Below, in pieces: positions 10,901 to 21,800 of a stretch of 64,000 bases of DNA. The DNA is from Lineus longissimus. Its lineage: Eukaryota; Nemertea; Pilidiophora; Heteronemertea; Lineidae. The notes beneath the pieces were generated by a model. It made no database searches. It saw nothing but the letters and a program-made list of their open reading frames with translations, and was not told the origin of the DNA. How positions within the stretch are numbered: the first letter of the stretch is position 1; each line of letters begins with the position of its first letter. A program made the position numbers and the translations under genes. The stretch is taken from positions 5,730,953 to 5,794,952 of the forward strand of contig NC_088324.1 in assembly GCF_910592395.1 (NCBI RefSeq), written 5' to 3'.

Positions 10901-13900
10901 TGATGTATCCATTTCTATTCTAAAATATCTCAAATCAAACAACGAAAAATGTGATTTTAAATTCATTTTGACAGATTTCACCTTTTGCACCAACCGCTGA
11001 ATTCAAAACGAGGCTTCGTTTGCGCATAGTGCATTTACACTGTAAAGTGTAGTTCGTTCTAAATCCAGGTATCTTAGAATACTTTCTCATAGTAAAGATA
11101 CTCAAAAGAAACCGCAAGACCTTCGAAAATTTTGCTATGACAGTCGCGATTTTTTTCTTTGAAAAAACGATCGATATCCCGCCAAAATGAGAATCGTAAA
11201 ATTGTTTTTTACTTTAGCAAATTTTCTAATCGGATTTAATCGTGACAGATACACAGGAATTAACAGCTTCTGCTGGATAGTTCATGCTCCATCTTCCTTC
11301 AAATCAATTCATTTTGATGTTTAGTTAAATCGGATTTACCATTGGCACGATGGCAGATCGATGGATGACCAGTTTCAAAATGATCCACGCAATAAACATG
11401 TCATACCATGGAGGTATTATTAATAATACCTCCATGGTCATACTCACAGGCACACTTCTTGGTGTTCCAGTCACATTGAAGGTTTCCTTCACATTCAGAT
11501 TTTGGCACGCCACCGAGGAGCATCAGCGCTGAGCAGTCCTCGTCAACCTCTGTGATAGAAGAAAGCGGTTACCAATAGATACGATCGCGACCACCGCACA
11601 CTTGAAAAGTAACCTAGTCCTCATCAGATGAGCCGCTCAACTAGCGCTGCAATCTGAGCATTTCTGACTGGTACCCATTCATACACCAGGGTTCAGTGAG
11701 GCAAGTAAGACAAAGAGACCTGCCTACAGTCACACGCCGACAGTGGGGATCGAACCCGGAACAGCTAGTCGAGATTCCCAGCCGCCACTTCACCACCGCG
11801 ACTTGATAATGATATGTCGTAGCAATAAATACTCTGTTTCTTCACGTATTTAAGAGGCCCGAGGGGATGAATACCTTTCATACCTAATACAAAGGTTAGG
11901 CCTAGTGGATTGCACTGATTGGCTCAGATCGTGGCGCAGACCTATGACCAGAGACACCCAACACTTGCATTCCACTACCATTGGTTGATGGGATTTTAAA
12001 TGAATTGAATGGGTTGTATTACCAGACAATCGTGTTTGGGCTTTATTCATGGCGTGACCGAGGCAGAGCAAATGGACAATGCCCATTCATCAAAACCGGC
12101 CCGCATGTGGTGAACTCTATATTGTGTACCCCACCCAATGTATGGACACTGTTATTTTGTATTAGCGGTATATGAAGACGGTATACGTGAGGAAACATAT
12201 TATTTACACCAGGCCCTTGATACATGCTAGATACTGTATACGTTGCATTTGCTGGCCACCACAAGAATACCAGAATAGGCCTATACTTATACATGTTTAA
12301 GGCCACGAGGAGAGTTCCATTTGTCACCATTCACTGAAATGTTGTATAATAATTTTGGAAGCTACGGATTGTCCTGTCAGCAGTCTGCTGGCACACTGAC
12401 ATTAACTGTCAATGAAAGTTAGGCCTTTGAAAACAATCTTATGCAATATTGATTAGCAAGATATTGAGGCCAAGGCAGTTGATGTTGTCAGCATGCTTGT
12501 AAGGACAATTCTTTTTCTCCTGATTTTGCACCGTCTTTGGTGCATGGACAATGGAAATGGAGCTGAGGAGGACCGTAATGAAAATGATGCTGTTGGTGAT
12601 AATGAAAATGTCGTAATTCCTCGCAGACTGAACGCCTACTCATTAGATATTCGTATCAGGCGACTTGATGAGTACCATGAGCTGAACATTGCAAGGCCAA
12701 ATGGGATTACTCCTTCAGAATATGGACAGCTACGTGGCATTCCCCTAAGGACCATTGCGCGATGGATACAGGAGGAGGATGAATTGCGCGAGAGACACCG
12801 AGAATCCACATACAGATTGCGACAGATGCAAAGGCTAAGGCAACATGGAATTGATGGCACAGGTAAGTTATCCTGGTGACCTTGGTGCATCGGGGAAATG
12901 AATCAGGTGAATGAGGTGAAATGTAGGTGGGGGCTGGTAGGCAGGCAGGTGATGTGGCCCTTACGATTTTCCTCTCTCATTTCAGGTAGATGGCCAGAGG
13001 TAGAGAGACTCTTAAATGATTGGTTCCTACAGCGTCGAGAACATGGTCTTCCGGCTGGGAGTGACCTGATGTTCCAGGGTGAACGGTTCTTCAACATTTG
13101 GTGGCACGATCTTCCTGAGGAACAGCGAGAACATTGGATGGAACTGCGCCCTCATCTCATACCATTTTCAGCATCAAGTGGATGGTTACAAGATTTCTTG
13201 ACTCGTCATGGTATTAGCTACAGGAAGACTTGCAAAGACTCTACATCAATACTGCTCAATGCTGCAGAGTTGGTAACGGCATTTCAAAATGAGGTCCGAA
13301 ACATTATCAATGATAATGGAATACAGATTATCGTCAACATGGATGAAACTTTTGTTCTTTGGGACATCGCACCCACGTACACGTACTCTTTGCAAGGTTT
13401 GAAACAAGTGGACATACGAACTCCGCGAGGAAATGTAAAATTAGGGTGTACGGTGACTTTAGCGATGACTGCGTGTGGGAGAAAACTCCCTGCAAGTATA
13501 ATTTTCAAGGGTCTGCGCGATGATGGTCCAGAAATCGCTGAACTTCAGGCAACTGCCCCCGATGGTGTGCGGGTAACGGGCTCGCAAACAGGCTGGGCAA
13601 GTTGGCAGACACTGATTGCTTGGGTAAATGATTGCCTCATACTGTTTGTGGGAGACAACTTTCCATTCCTCCTAATTTGGGACATGTTCCCAGCGCACCG
13701 GCATCAACAAGTGCGTGACCATGTAGAGGACGCTCCCGGGTTCATAGGGCTGATACCAGGGAGATGTACCTCACTGGTACAACCTTTTGATCTGACCATC
13801 ATCCGCAGCTTCAAATGTACAATGAGACGCCTATGGGAAGAGTGGAAAATTGAGAACAATGACATTCATGGTCGTTCCCCACAAATCACCAGGGATGCTG

Positions 13901-14525
13901 TAATTCAGATGGTATCAACTGCCTGGGAGAGAATTGCCCCAGAAGCAATCAATACAGCATGGAGAGTGAGTGGGATTGAAGGCAATCAAGAAAATCCGCC
14001 TCATCAAAATGATGAGGTACACTTTGAAGTTGATGCCGAAAATCCCGAAGATGATCTTCATTTTCTTGAAGATTTAGATGAGCGAGATTGATAGGGTAAT
14101 GCTCTCCAATAAAGCCCCGTGTGTTCAAATCAATGTGTTATGATGTAAGTTTTTCCCACAGGCCTAGACCTCATTCCCTGACAATGCAGTTTATCTATGA
14201 AGGCCTAAAACATGTATAAGGAGTAATATAGGCCTATTCTGGTCTTCTTGTGGTGGCCAGCGCAGCAAATGCAACGTAAACAGTATGTTCATATGGGCAA
14301 GACAAAAAATACCGGTAATGCTGCAAATGAGTACTTACTCAACTGGGAGATGCACGTTGGGCAACATCCACACACACCACCATTCTGCTCAAACCGATCT
14401 GCGCCACAGTCTCGCGCCTGCAATAAGGCGTTTTCACACTCCAGGTTCTCGCAAGCATTTGGAGGGCACCAGATAGCCGCACGGGCCGTGGCCACAGCGA
14501 GGAGGAGACACAATGCGACCTTCAT
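7927..14525 (-). CDS. secreted IGFBP-domain protein with two thyroglobulin type-1 domains
   Basis: Exons (minus strand): 14525-14339, 11549-11448, 10448-10322, 8391-8312, 8117-7927; 687 nt, 228 aa. The chosen Met (MKVALCLLLAVATARA) gives a clear signal peptide; an upstream in-frame Met at 14573 does not. Residues about 17-95 form an IGFBP N-terminal domain: CPPNAC, the hallmark CGCCPTC, then the later CSALMLLGG and LQCDW half. Residues 99-165 and 167-228 are two thyroglobulin type-1 domains, each with all six cysteines (PRCEADGSYSAYQCQGS, CYCV; GNYEKVQCQGS, CFCTDENG). IGFBP-N followed by TY-1 is the order of vertebrate IGFBPs, which carry only one TY-1. TY-1 domains also act as cysteine-protease inhibitors (thyropins). 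It may bind insulin/IGF-like ligands, inhibit cathepsins, or both; the sequence cannot decide. Intron 1 carries a pogo transposon. Confidence 0.85.
8449..9061. mobile_element. non-autonomous inverted-repeat element (MITE-like)
   Basis: It begins ttcatactccgacgcacgac and ends with the exact reverse complement (21-bp perfect terminal match). Sub-terminal GC-rich stretches are also inverted. Length is 613 bp with no coding capacity. It lies in intron 3 of the IGFBP/thyropin-like gene. A related single end (gtcgtgcgctggagtatga) occurs at about 21030-21050. I could not identify a target-site duplication. Confidence 0.65.
9335..9705 (-). mobile_element. LINE 3' fragment (reverse-transcriptase ORF C-terminus)
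   Basis: The minus strand encodes RVPRSRTRFGDRSFEAAA, then LLNSLPTTLKD and FRKGLKTWLFNI and a TAA at 9337-9335. This is the usual C-terminus of non-LTR retrotransposon ORF2 proteins (FGDRSF...A...LNSLP...F...LKTWLF). The stretch at 9560-9705 has a homologue at 61880-62060. The rest of ORF2 is missing, so this is a truncated copy. Confidence 0.7.
10870..11025 (+). repeat. dispersed repeat, also at 30605-30770
   Basis: The blocks tttctattctaaaa, aacgaaaaatgtg, ttttgcaccaac and aaaacgaggcttcgtt occur in the same order at 30605-30770, inside the NRF-like gene. No coding potential. Family unknown. Confidence 0.6.
11405..11438. repeat. perfect 34-bp palindrome beside a 5' splice site
   Basis: The half-site accatggaggtattatt is followed directly by its exact reverse complement. 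In the transcript of the IGFBP/thyropin-like gene it begins about nine bases after the exon-2 donor GTGAGT (11447-11442) and could fold into a loopless 17-bp stem right behind the splice site. Confidence 0.85.
11737..11810 (-). repeat. tRNA-like SINE head
   Basis: The minus strand reads ggtggtgaagtggcggctgg (A-box-like) and, about 30 bases on, ccgggttcgatcccc (B box). Acceptor-stem pairing is poor, so I treat it as a tRNA-derived repeat and not a tRNA gene. It lies in intron 1 of the IGFBP/thyropin-like gene, upstream of the pogo element. Confidence 0.5.
12241..14276 (+). mobile_element. complete pogo-type DNA transposon
   Basis: The element starts cgttgcatttgctg and ends with the reverse complement cagcaaatgcaacg. 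The terminal inverted repeats extend about 65-85 bp with small indels (shared blocks gccaccacaagaa, accagaataggcctat, ttatacatgtttta). TA dinucleotides flank both ends (12239-12240 and 14277-14278), the expected target duplication for Tc1/mariner/pogo elements. It encloses a transposase gene with an intact catalytic triad. Total length 2036 bp. It sits antisense in intron 1 of the IGFBP/thyropin-like gene, ending 60 bp from that gene's exon 1. Confidence 0.9.
12493..14091 (+). CDS. pogo/Tigger-like transposase, one intron
   Basis: Exons 12493-12862 and 12986-14091 join across a 123-bp intron (GTAAGT...tttcag) to 491 aa; a start at the internal Met (MDNGNG, 12544) is equally possible. The N-terminal part carries a helix-turn-helix with IPLRTIARWIQEEDE. 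The segment across the intron (RWPEVERLLNDWFLQRRE) matches the CENP-B/Tc5-type DNA-binding domain. The DDE domain keeps all three acidic residues: NMDET (D243), LIWDMFPAHR (D356) and LVQPFDLTII (D392), a DD35D spacing. The tail is strongly acidic. The enzyme would bind the terminal repeats and move the element by cut and paste. A poly(A) signal (AATAAA, 14108-14113) follows the stop by 16 bp. No frameshift or stop was seen, so the copy may be functional or young. Confidence 0.9.
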
Positions 14526-14674
14526 TGTGGAAATGAACTTGTGGTATGACGGATACCGGCCTTTCGTTGGCATTTTATTCTTGTGACACGTTACAGCTGC
14601 AGGATATCAGGCTGTTTATCTTGCTATCGGATTATGATAATATTAACTATGGTGTACATGTAATCGTGGTTTAA

Positions 14675-14682
14675 TGACGTCA
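14675..14682. promoter_or_regulatory. CRE/ATF-like site upstream of the IGFBP/thyropin-like gene
   Basis: A perfect TGACGTCA palindrome lies 150 bp upstream of the start codon of the minus-strand secreted-protein gene. CREB/ATF factors bind this octamer. One occurrence is weak evidence; the position in the presumed promoter is suggestive. Confidence 0.35.
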
Positions 14683-15594
14683 TACACCACTATCCCTTGT
14701 CGATGTGGCATTCCCGTCCTTGCTCGTTCGGCTATAATGATTATACTGCGCTTAGTTGATATGAATGGATAAAACCACGGCCACGTCGACCATCCAACAA
14801 CTGCTTACAATACGATATGCCGCTGAAGCCGCTCGTAACGTTTGCCATGTGACTAGGAAATTGGATTTGAATTCGATCAAAGGCTTTTGCAAACCTATCC
14901 GTGTTGTCAATGTCAGACGTGATATGCTGACCTTTATGGTGACAAAATGGCTGTAAATACAGGACAAAAAGCCAGAAAAGACTAGCTTTGTTTACAGTAA
15001 GTCGTAGCGCTAGCAAAATTCGAGTTAACAGCGTCGTCCAACGTGCATGATGAATAGTGTGCGAGTCACATGAATTTAAAGTTGACCTGACAGGAGTCTG
15101 AGTCGATTGGGCGAGGCACCATGCGTGTCAGCGAACCCTCGTCGTCGATTTTTTTTCTCCTATGAACGTTGATTAAAAATAATACATCTTAGCAAGACAC
15201 CAGTTAAAGGAACCCTATCACGGAACGTGTATAAAAATGGGGAGTTCTGAGCGGCCAAGTTAAAACATAAGGCGTGAATTAAACGGCTGCGTATACTCTG
15301 CGTACCGTTCGTACTGCTCCGCTTTCTTATGTCTTTGTATTTTAACCAAATATAATTGGAATATAAGAAAGCTAGCAATTTTTTAATAACAATGGCCAGT
15401 TCGACATGCAATTTCTAAAACAAATTGGGCGTAAAAAAGTTTAACTCGGTTGCCTATTTTCTTTCGCTGCATAGCACGTGCAAATCAATGAGCAAATTAC
15501 ATGAATAAGTGATTGACTATGTGGGATGGGGAAATCAGTAGCGTCTTGTACCATTGAAGATCCCGAGTTCGAACTCCGTCGGTGACACTGTTGT
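14683..15594. other. intergenic, no gene seen
   Basis: This lies between the 5' end of the IGFBP/thyropin-like gene and the 3' end of the NRF-like gene, both on the minus strand. Only short unsupported open frames are present. A B-box-like stretch (cccgagttcgaactcc, about 15563-15578) marks another probable tRNA-derived fragment. Confidence 0.5.
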
Positions 15595-15840
15595 TAAGAT
15601 ATGGTCTCCAGTGTAGGGATTCGGACAGTGTCAGCAAATCACTGTCCGCTATGGTTACCAAAGCGGCTATAGCAGACGACAGCAAATAAACTGAAAACCC
15701 AGGCCGATTCAACCGCTGATATTTCCTGTTCTATGGCACTCGACGTAGATTTGCTGGTTGGTATTTCGAGATGATAGCACAAATATATCTGATAATAGGT
15801 TTATTTTGACGTAAAGCTAGTCCATAACGTGTAGACAGTT
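15595..15840 (+). repeat. R1 repeat, single-arm copy
   Basis: It matches the reverse complement of about 960-1170: blocks attcggacag, gtccgctatggttacc, gatatttcctgttct and cactcgacgtagatttgct. It ends within 45 bp of the stop codon of the NRF-like gene and therefore makes up most of that gene's presumed 3' UTR. Confidence 0.65.
15800..15805 (-). terminator. poly(A) signal of the NRF-like gene
   Basis: The minus strand reads AATAAA 77 nt after the TAA stop (15885-15883). It is the first canonical signal downstream and lies inside the R1 repeat copy. Confidence 0.45.
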
Positions 15841-15882
15841 TAAACAATTAACAAGCTGATGATACATTTCTTTCGCACAACA

Positions 15883-18800
15883 TTAAAAATATGCCTTCCT
15901 GCTCGGTGCAAAGTTCCATATTCCTCTGGGTCTGGTGCGACCTTTAAAGACGATCCTTTCCAGCGCTAAGAGCGGCGATTCAACCAGCAAAGACAGGCAG
16001 AAGGCGATAAGATATGATATCACTAAATTTCCGATGAACAAGTAGATCTGAAAGAAAAGAAGTTTATCAACTGATGCGTAAAATATACTGGAAAAATGAT
16101 ATGCTAGGCATGTGTCGCAGCCGCTACGGACGACAAATAACAAACTACAAATGTATGTCACATCAAGTCATGTTTTAAGTCGTTTACGCGACACTAAATC
16201 ATCTTCTGTACTTCTATAATCGATCCCGATGGGCTACTAAATACAATGTAGTATGTCCGTCTCGTGAACGGAAAGTCGAAGGTTGGATGCCCGCGGGTAG
16301 CTCCTATTGATGCGGGCCGGTTGGTCATTCGTCTCCAGCTAGTAAAATAATATAGGGGGAAAACTTCCTCTCGCCAGGCGCCTTGCAGAGATAGGAGTTT
16401 GGAAGTAAGAAATGTCTCATAAGCCAATGTTGGTTGGGCCATTCTGTAGGGGTGACAATATGGCAAACACAGTGTACTCTACTATACAGAAGAGGCACGA
16501 AGCTGCATTTATCCGGTATATGTAATAGTAGATAGACTTGACGAATACTTTTTAAACGAATAAACTTACGAAATTCAGATCATCAAAATGAACTTGTCTC
16601 CTGAGATAATTTGCATAGATCATCATCCATATTGGATGGACGAGGTAGACGCAATACGTCAGGTGACTGAGTGGCTTCCAAAATCTCCATGACAGCACTA
16701 CCTCGACTGGACCTAATGAAGGTAATATAATAAGTGACTGGATTATCGTCGGGAAGATATCAATTTATTTTTTGGAATTAAAACATACAGCAGAAAATGT
16801 GAAAGGGGACAAGGAAACCTGGATTTACATACTTTAGAATCCTTTCTAAGAGGTTCCATATCCCGCCTATGACTTGCAAGCAAACAGAAGACACGATGTG
16901 TGGCCTCTTTAGAATTGATTTCAAAGTGTTCGCAACCAGTCACTGACGCGCGCTATTTCTATTGAGACTCGCAAGTTATAGCGAGGCTCCACCAAGCTGA
17001 AAAGAAATTATTTTCGGACCAACGCAACAAGTTTCGCCAAACGTTTTATGTCGACCCGTTGAGAGTGTCTTAGCGGTTCAGAAATAGGTTGAAAATATAT
17101 AGATAGATATATAGATAGAAAGATATCGATCTAGACGGGCGTGATGCATACACTTACCTCCAGCTCCATGTATACTGGCAAACACAACCCAAGCTAGACT
17201 GACCGCCCAGGCCAGCCTTGCCACGCCATTATAGAATGTTGCAAGCTCGTACTTGACTACGACGCCATTTTGTATATTGCCGTAAAAACCGTAAACAACG
17301 GCAAGAGCGATTGATGTAAACACTATCCAAGCGATCATGATGGTCACCTGAAAATATAATCGAATATGCTGAAATAGTGAACGCAAGAAAATGTGTTATA
17401 TCACTTTAGCTGGACATGAACTGGACATGAACGGGGATACTTAATACACATGATTTACTGGATCCACTCACCAATAAGTTCCCAAGCACGACAATACCCG
17501 ATTTGTACCACCGCCTCGATAAGTAGAGTCTGAACAGTCGAATCCCACCGCTTTTATTGCTGCGAAAGGCCTACTATGTCCGGTTGTTCAGGCTCGACAT
17601 ATCGAGGCGGGAGTAGAAATCGGGTATTTTCGGGCTTGGGATCTTATTGGTGAGTGGGTCTAGTACAATATTTCAAAACAAGATACATGTATATTATTGA
17701 TCAATCATATGGTGGCTACCATTGGATATTCGTCGAAACAAGAAGGAACTATACGTAAGAGTCAAACAAAATCAGAAGAAAAAAAACAAAACAGGGTTTT
17801 ACGTAATTAGACAACCTCTATGGGATTCATATTTGTAATGAGCGAAAATGCTTTGAAAGCTTTTTAAAAGGCTCAAAAACCTTTTTTTCTAAGAGTGTAG
17901 AAACTTATGACAATGTGATTAAGACTCCGCACCTGACCGTTTAACAAATGCATCTTTCCTTTGGAGTTTCTCTGAAAGGATCTGAGAGATGTATCATTTT
18001 GAACCCACCCTTTTGAATCTGTATGCATTCCTGCATTGAGTAGTGAACAGCACCATGCCCATGAACATGCCGACTAGGTAGGCCGGTATCCTCGTGTAGG
18101 GCTTCGAGTAGAGATAATCAAACCCATCCACCGGGTACAGGTTCCGCGGACTGAAACGATTCGAAATTATCAATGTCATGTCGTGTTAAAGACGACCAAT
18201 CAATTTAGAAACCGCATGAAGTTGGCCGTGGGAACTTCTGAGCGGCCGGCAGTGAACTACATAATGAGAACAACAGTGACTGGTAATCTGCATGCAGTTG
18301 ATGGGAGACCATCATTCACTTTCTGCTGCATTTTCGATCAGAATGTTAGAAACACTCTGCGCTACTCGAACTATAGGTTTTACGTAGTGCTTTCGCATGA
18401 GCTTTTAATAAGTCATTTACTAATTTGACGGTCAGGGAGGTGAAATAAAGCTCAGCTGTAAACATTGTCTTTTTTGAGAACGTGTCTTCCCCGGCCAGGC
18501 CGCCACTTTTAAATGCCTTTTACTCACATTGGTGCTTGTCCTAAATAAAACATTGTAGCGAACGGCTGCTGGCCAAACATTTCCGAGATGAGGAGCGTGG
18601 CTATTACGGACACGAACGTCACCAGGCAGACGATGAAAACACCCAGACGCGGTTTGCTGAAAATGAAAAGATGCTTTTTTAGAGTAATGAGCCAGGTGTT
18701 CTACTTTTAATGTCATGGTCTCATTTTTTGCCGAAAAAAAAGTCGGACTGATGAAGTTTGATTCCATAACACCAGTCTTATGTACCTGCGCTGGCTCTCA

Positions 18801-21800
18801 ATAAAATCAGTAAAAAAATGTGATTGTAACTAGGGTCTTTAACAGAATCATTCAAGAACCCGTAGATGGAATATATATTTGTCAACTATGTTTTTAGAAC
18901 AGGAGTACTCCTAATGGTATTATCGCAAGTTAACATTTTACTGGAAGATGATGCTAAGGCCCGGTTGTTCAAAATTAAATGTTGTCACCAAACCTTGAGT
19001 TATCTAATGGCGTTACGTCTGAGGGCTTAACTGAATGACAAAACGCTAAGTTAACACCAGCGTTAGGCCCAAGTCAACAACTAACCAGGCCCAGGTGTCA
19101 CAGTTCTGCTTCAAGGTTCACCCAAACATTTTCTCAAAAACTACACACAGTCAGCTCAAATGGACTATATTATGACCTGTCGATCAGCAAGACTACCTTG
19201 GAAGAGATATGGTTCACTTACAAGTATAAGAGTATTATAAAGAGGGGGCTGATGAGAAAGAATTGGAAGTCACAGGACAGGAACCACGTCCACTGTAAAC
19301 ACTGAAAAGAGAATGTCACAAAAATCATATAGATCCTATGATATGTATACTGGAAGTCGTCGTGATCTCCAGATTGTTTGTATTTGACCTCCAGATTGTT
19401 TGTATCTGACCTCCAGATTGTTTGTATCTGACCTCCAGATTGTTTGTACATGACCTCCAGATTGCTTGTATCTGACCAAAGGTAGGTTGCAAGCGAATTA
19501 AATGCTCTTGGAAAGAAAGGTTTTCGAGCTTTTGAAATGGAATACTGGAATACTTGATTCACCGCTATTTGTCAGGTTATTTATGTTATATTTGAGCTAA
19601 ACTGTGGTATTTCTCAACTAGTTTACGACAAGGAAGAGAAGCAATACTTATACATACAATGTCAGAGAAACCGAGAGGATAGAGGTTGTTGATGAATAGC
19701 AAGGTCGTCCACCAGTAGTCCGCACACTTATCCTGAACGATCCCGGGACCTTTTGGCACCAGGGGTAGGTGAGGCAGGATGACAGTGTAGAACATTACGA
19801 CAAAGCCAAGGGCAGGCGTCAGTCTGAAAGTGAACATCAGTTTGTGCTATCAAGTTTACAGAAACTGGTACTGTTTCATCGCCAAAGTGACAAAGTCGAA
19901 GATAAACGATTCAATCCACATTGTGGACATGTGGCATTTAAGGAACAAATATATGCCATTAGCGTGGTGCAGAACATTTTGTCAACAATTAAAATTTCTG
20001 TGCTAATAATGGTGTTCCTGTAGGCTGCTTCCAGTGGACACGATATACACAATTATTCTCATGTTCAAAAATAAATATGAGGTATTATCATCATATGGAC
20101 TTGTACTTATCACCAACATTTATATTATATTGTAACTCTGCATGATTACCCACCTCCACACTCTATGGAAGTAAAACAAGCCCCAGTTGAGGCTGCCGTC
20201 GTGCTCATCTAATTTCCTCATGGTGAGATAACATACGAGAAGACCACTGAAAAAAGTAACTTAACATTATGTCCCTCGATCGTGCGTGTCAGCATTTTTA
20301 GTTATTATAGATAGTCAGGGTATCAAAAACTGACGTAAGAATACTTGGGTTTCGGGTGGGCTCTTGAAATTTTTTGTGATAGAGATACATTTTGTTGACG
20401 AACTGTCTCGTTCCCAAACGCGACACAGCAGCACATTATTTTACCTTTTATTTCTTTAGTGGCTAGGAAATACTACCGGGATACACGAATTGAAAGGCTA
20501 ATCCCAAGGGTCATCCTGCCAATCTTGATAACATGTACCCCAAGAAAGGCTTCGAAAGTGGGGTACTTACGGCAAAAACACCAAGGGCAGAGAAACGTAA
20601 TGGTAAAGTTAAATATTAATTAAGAATCGCTCAGGAATCTTACTGTGAACAATATCCATGTCCATGTATATGGCGAGCCGTGCGTCCAATAATTCAGAAA
20701 CCTTGTTTTCTTCTTTAATGGAAAAAAAACATGGTTTTCTTCCATGAAACTAAGTTTTGAAAGAAGAAAACATAGTTGACTTGAGTTTCTTAGTTATTGG
20801 ACGAACGGCTTGCCATACATGTAGACAAAACTGAAAGTCGAGATCTACTGGTGATCACACTTTGACTGAAGCCGCGACGTTGTCCTTCAACCGAATTCAT
20901 TATCTGAAGCACGACCATATTCGTCCGATCGACGCGCGATCAAAATCAGGCCGCCGATCAGAGGTAAGCTTTTCACTTGCTCTTCACTTTTGGTCATGGT
21001 TTTGCTCTTGCGAACATGTCGGCCGCTTATGGTCGTGCGCTGGAGTATGAGAGAGTAATGTATAAAAACACTACCTGAGAAAGAAGAAGCTGTCCACAGA
21101 AAATGTGGCGTTGGTGATTATCAGGAAGGTGAACCTCTTGGACATCTCAATAACAGTGAGGATGTTATCTGAAGACAATGAGAACTGACATATGAAAACC
21201 ACATTAAGGTGTAGACCACAAAATTAATGAGATTCGTGAAAATTATCAAAAAGGAGTAAAAATCTTGCAAAAAAGTATTTTCGCGGATTACGCAAGACAT
21301 TTTTCCCGGTTTTCGAAAATAACAAAATGGAAAGTCTTGGGTCGGGTGAACAGGCAAGCTCGGTAAACTGGAAGGCCTGATAAGATACTCGGCAATGTGG
21401 GGAAATGATTATCCAGGGTGAGGATACGATAACGAATATGTTCGCAGAATTCTTAAAGAATACGTTCCGATGTTGTCAGTTAGGTTCAAAAGTTAGATTT
21501 TTCACATCATTTGGCCGAAAACTTGTTAAAAACAAATGCTTTTTTGATAGTGCATGCTGATCGACGACCAACTTTCATTGAAATTGAGATGCTACTTTGT
21601 ACTGGTACAGAACGTACAATATGCAGCTTGGAAGAACATCACGATTTAGCAGTCTCCGTTCGTATAATTCCAGACCTTACGTGCAGAGGGTGCCTTACGT
21701 GTGGAGGTACCATATTGAGATATTGATATCCTCGTTGATGCTTAGCTCTCAACTCAATATTTTAAAGAGGTACCAGGTGATAAAGTTGTAGTTGGGGAGA

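Noticed and set aside
19367-19476. Regular 22-bp repeats resembling a CRISPR array
   Set aside because: There are no unique spacers, and the surrounding genes are intron-containing animal genes.
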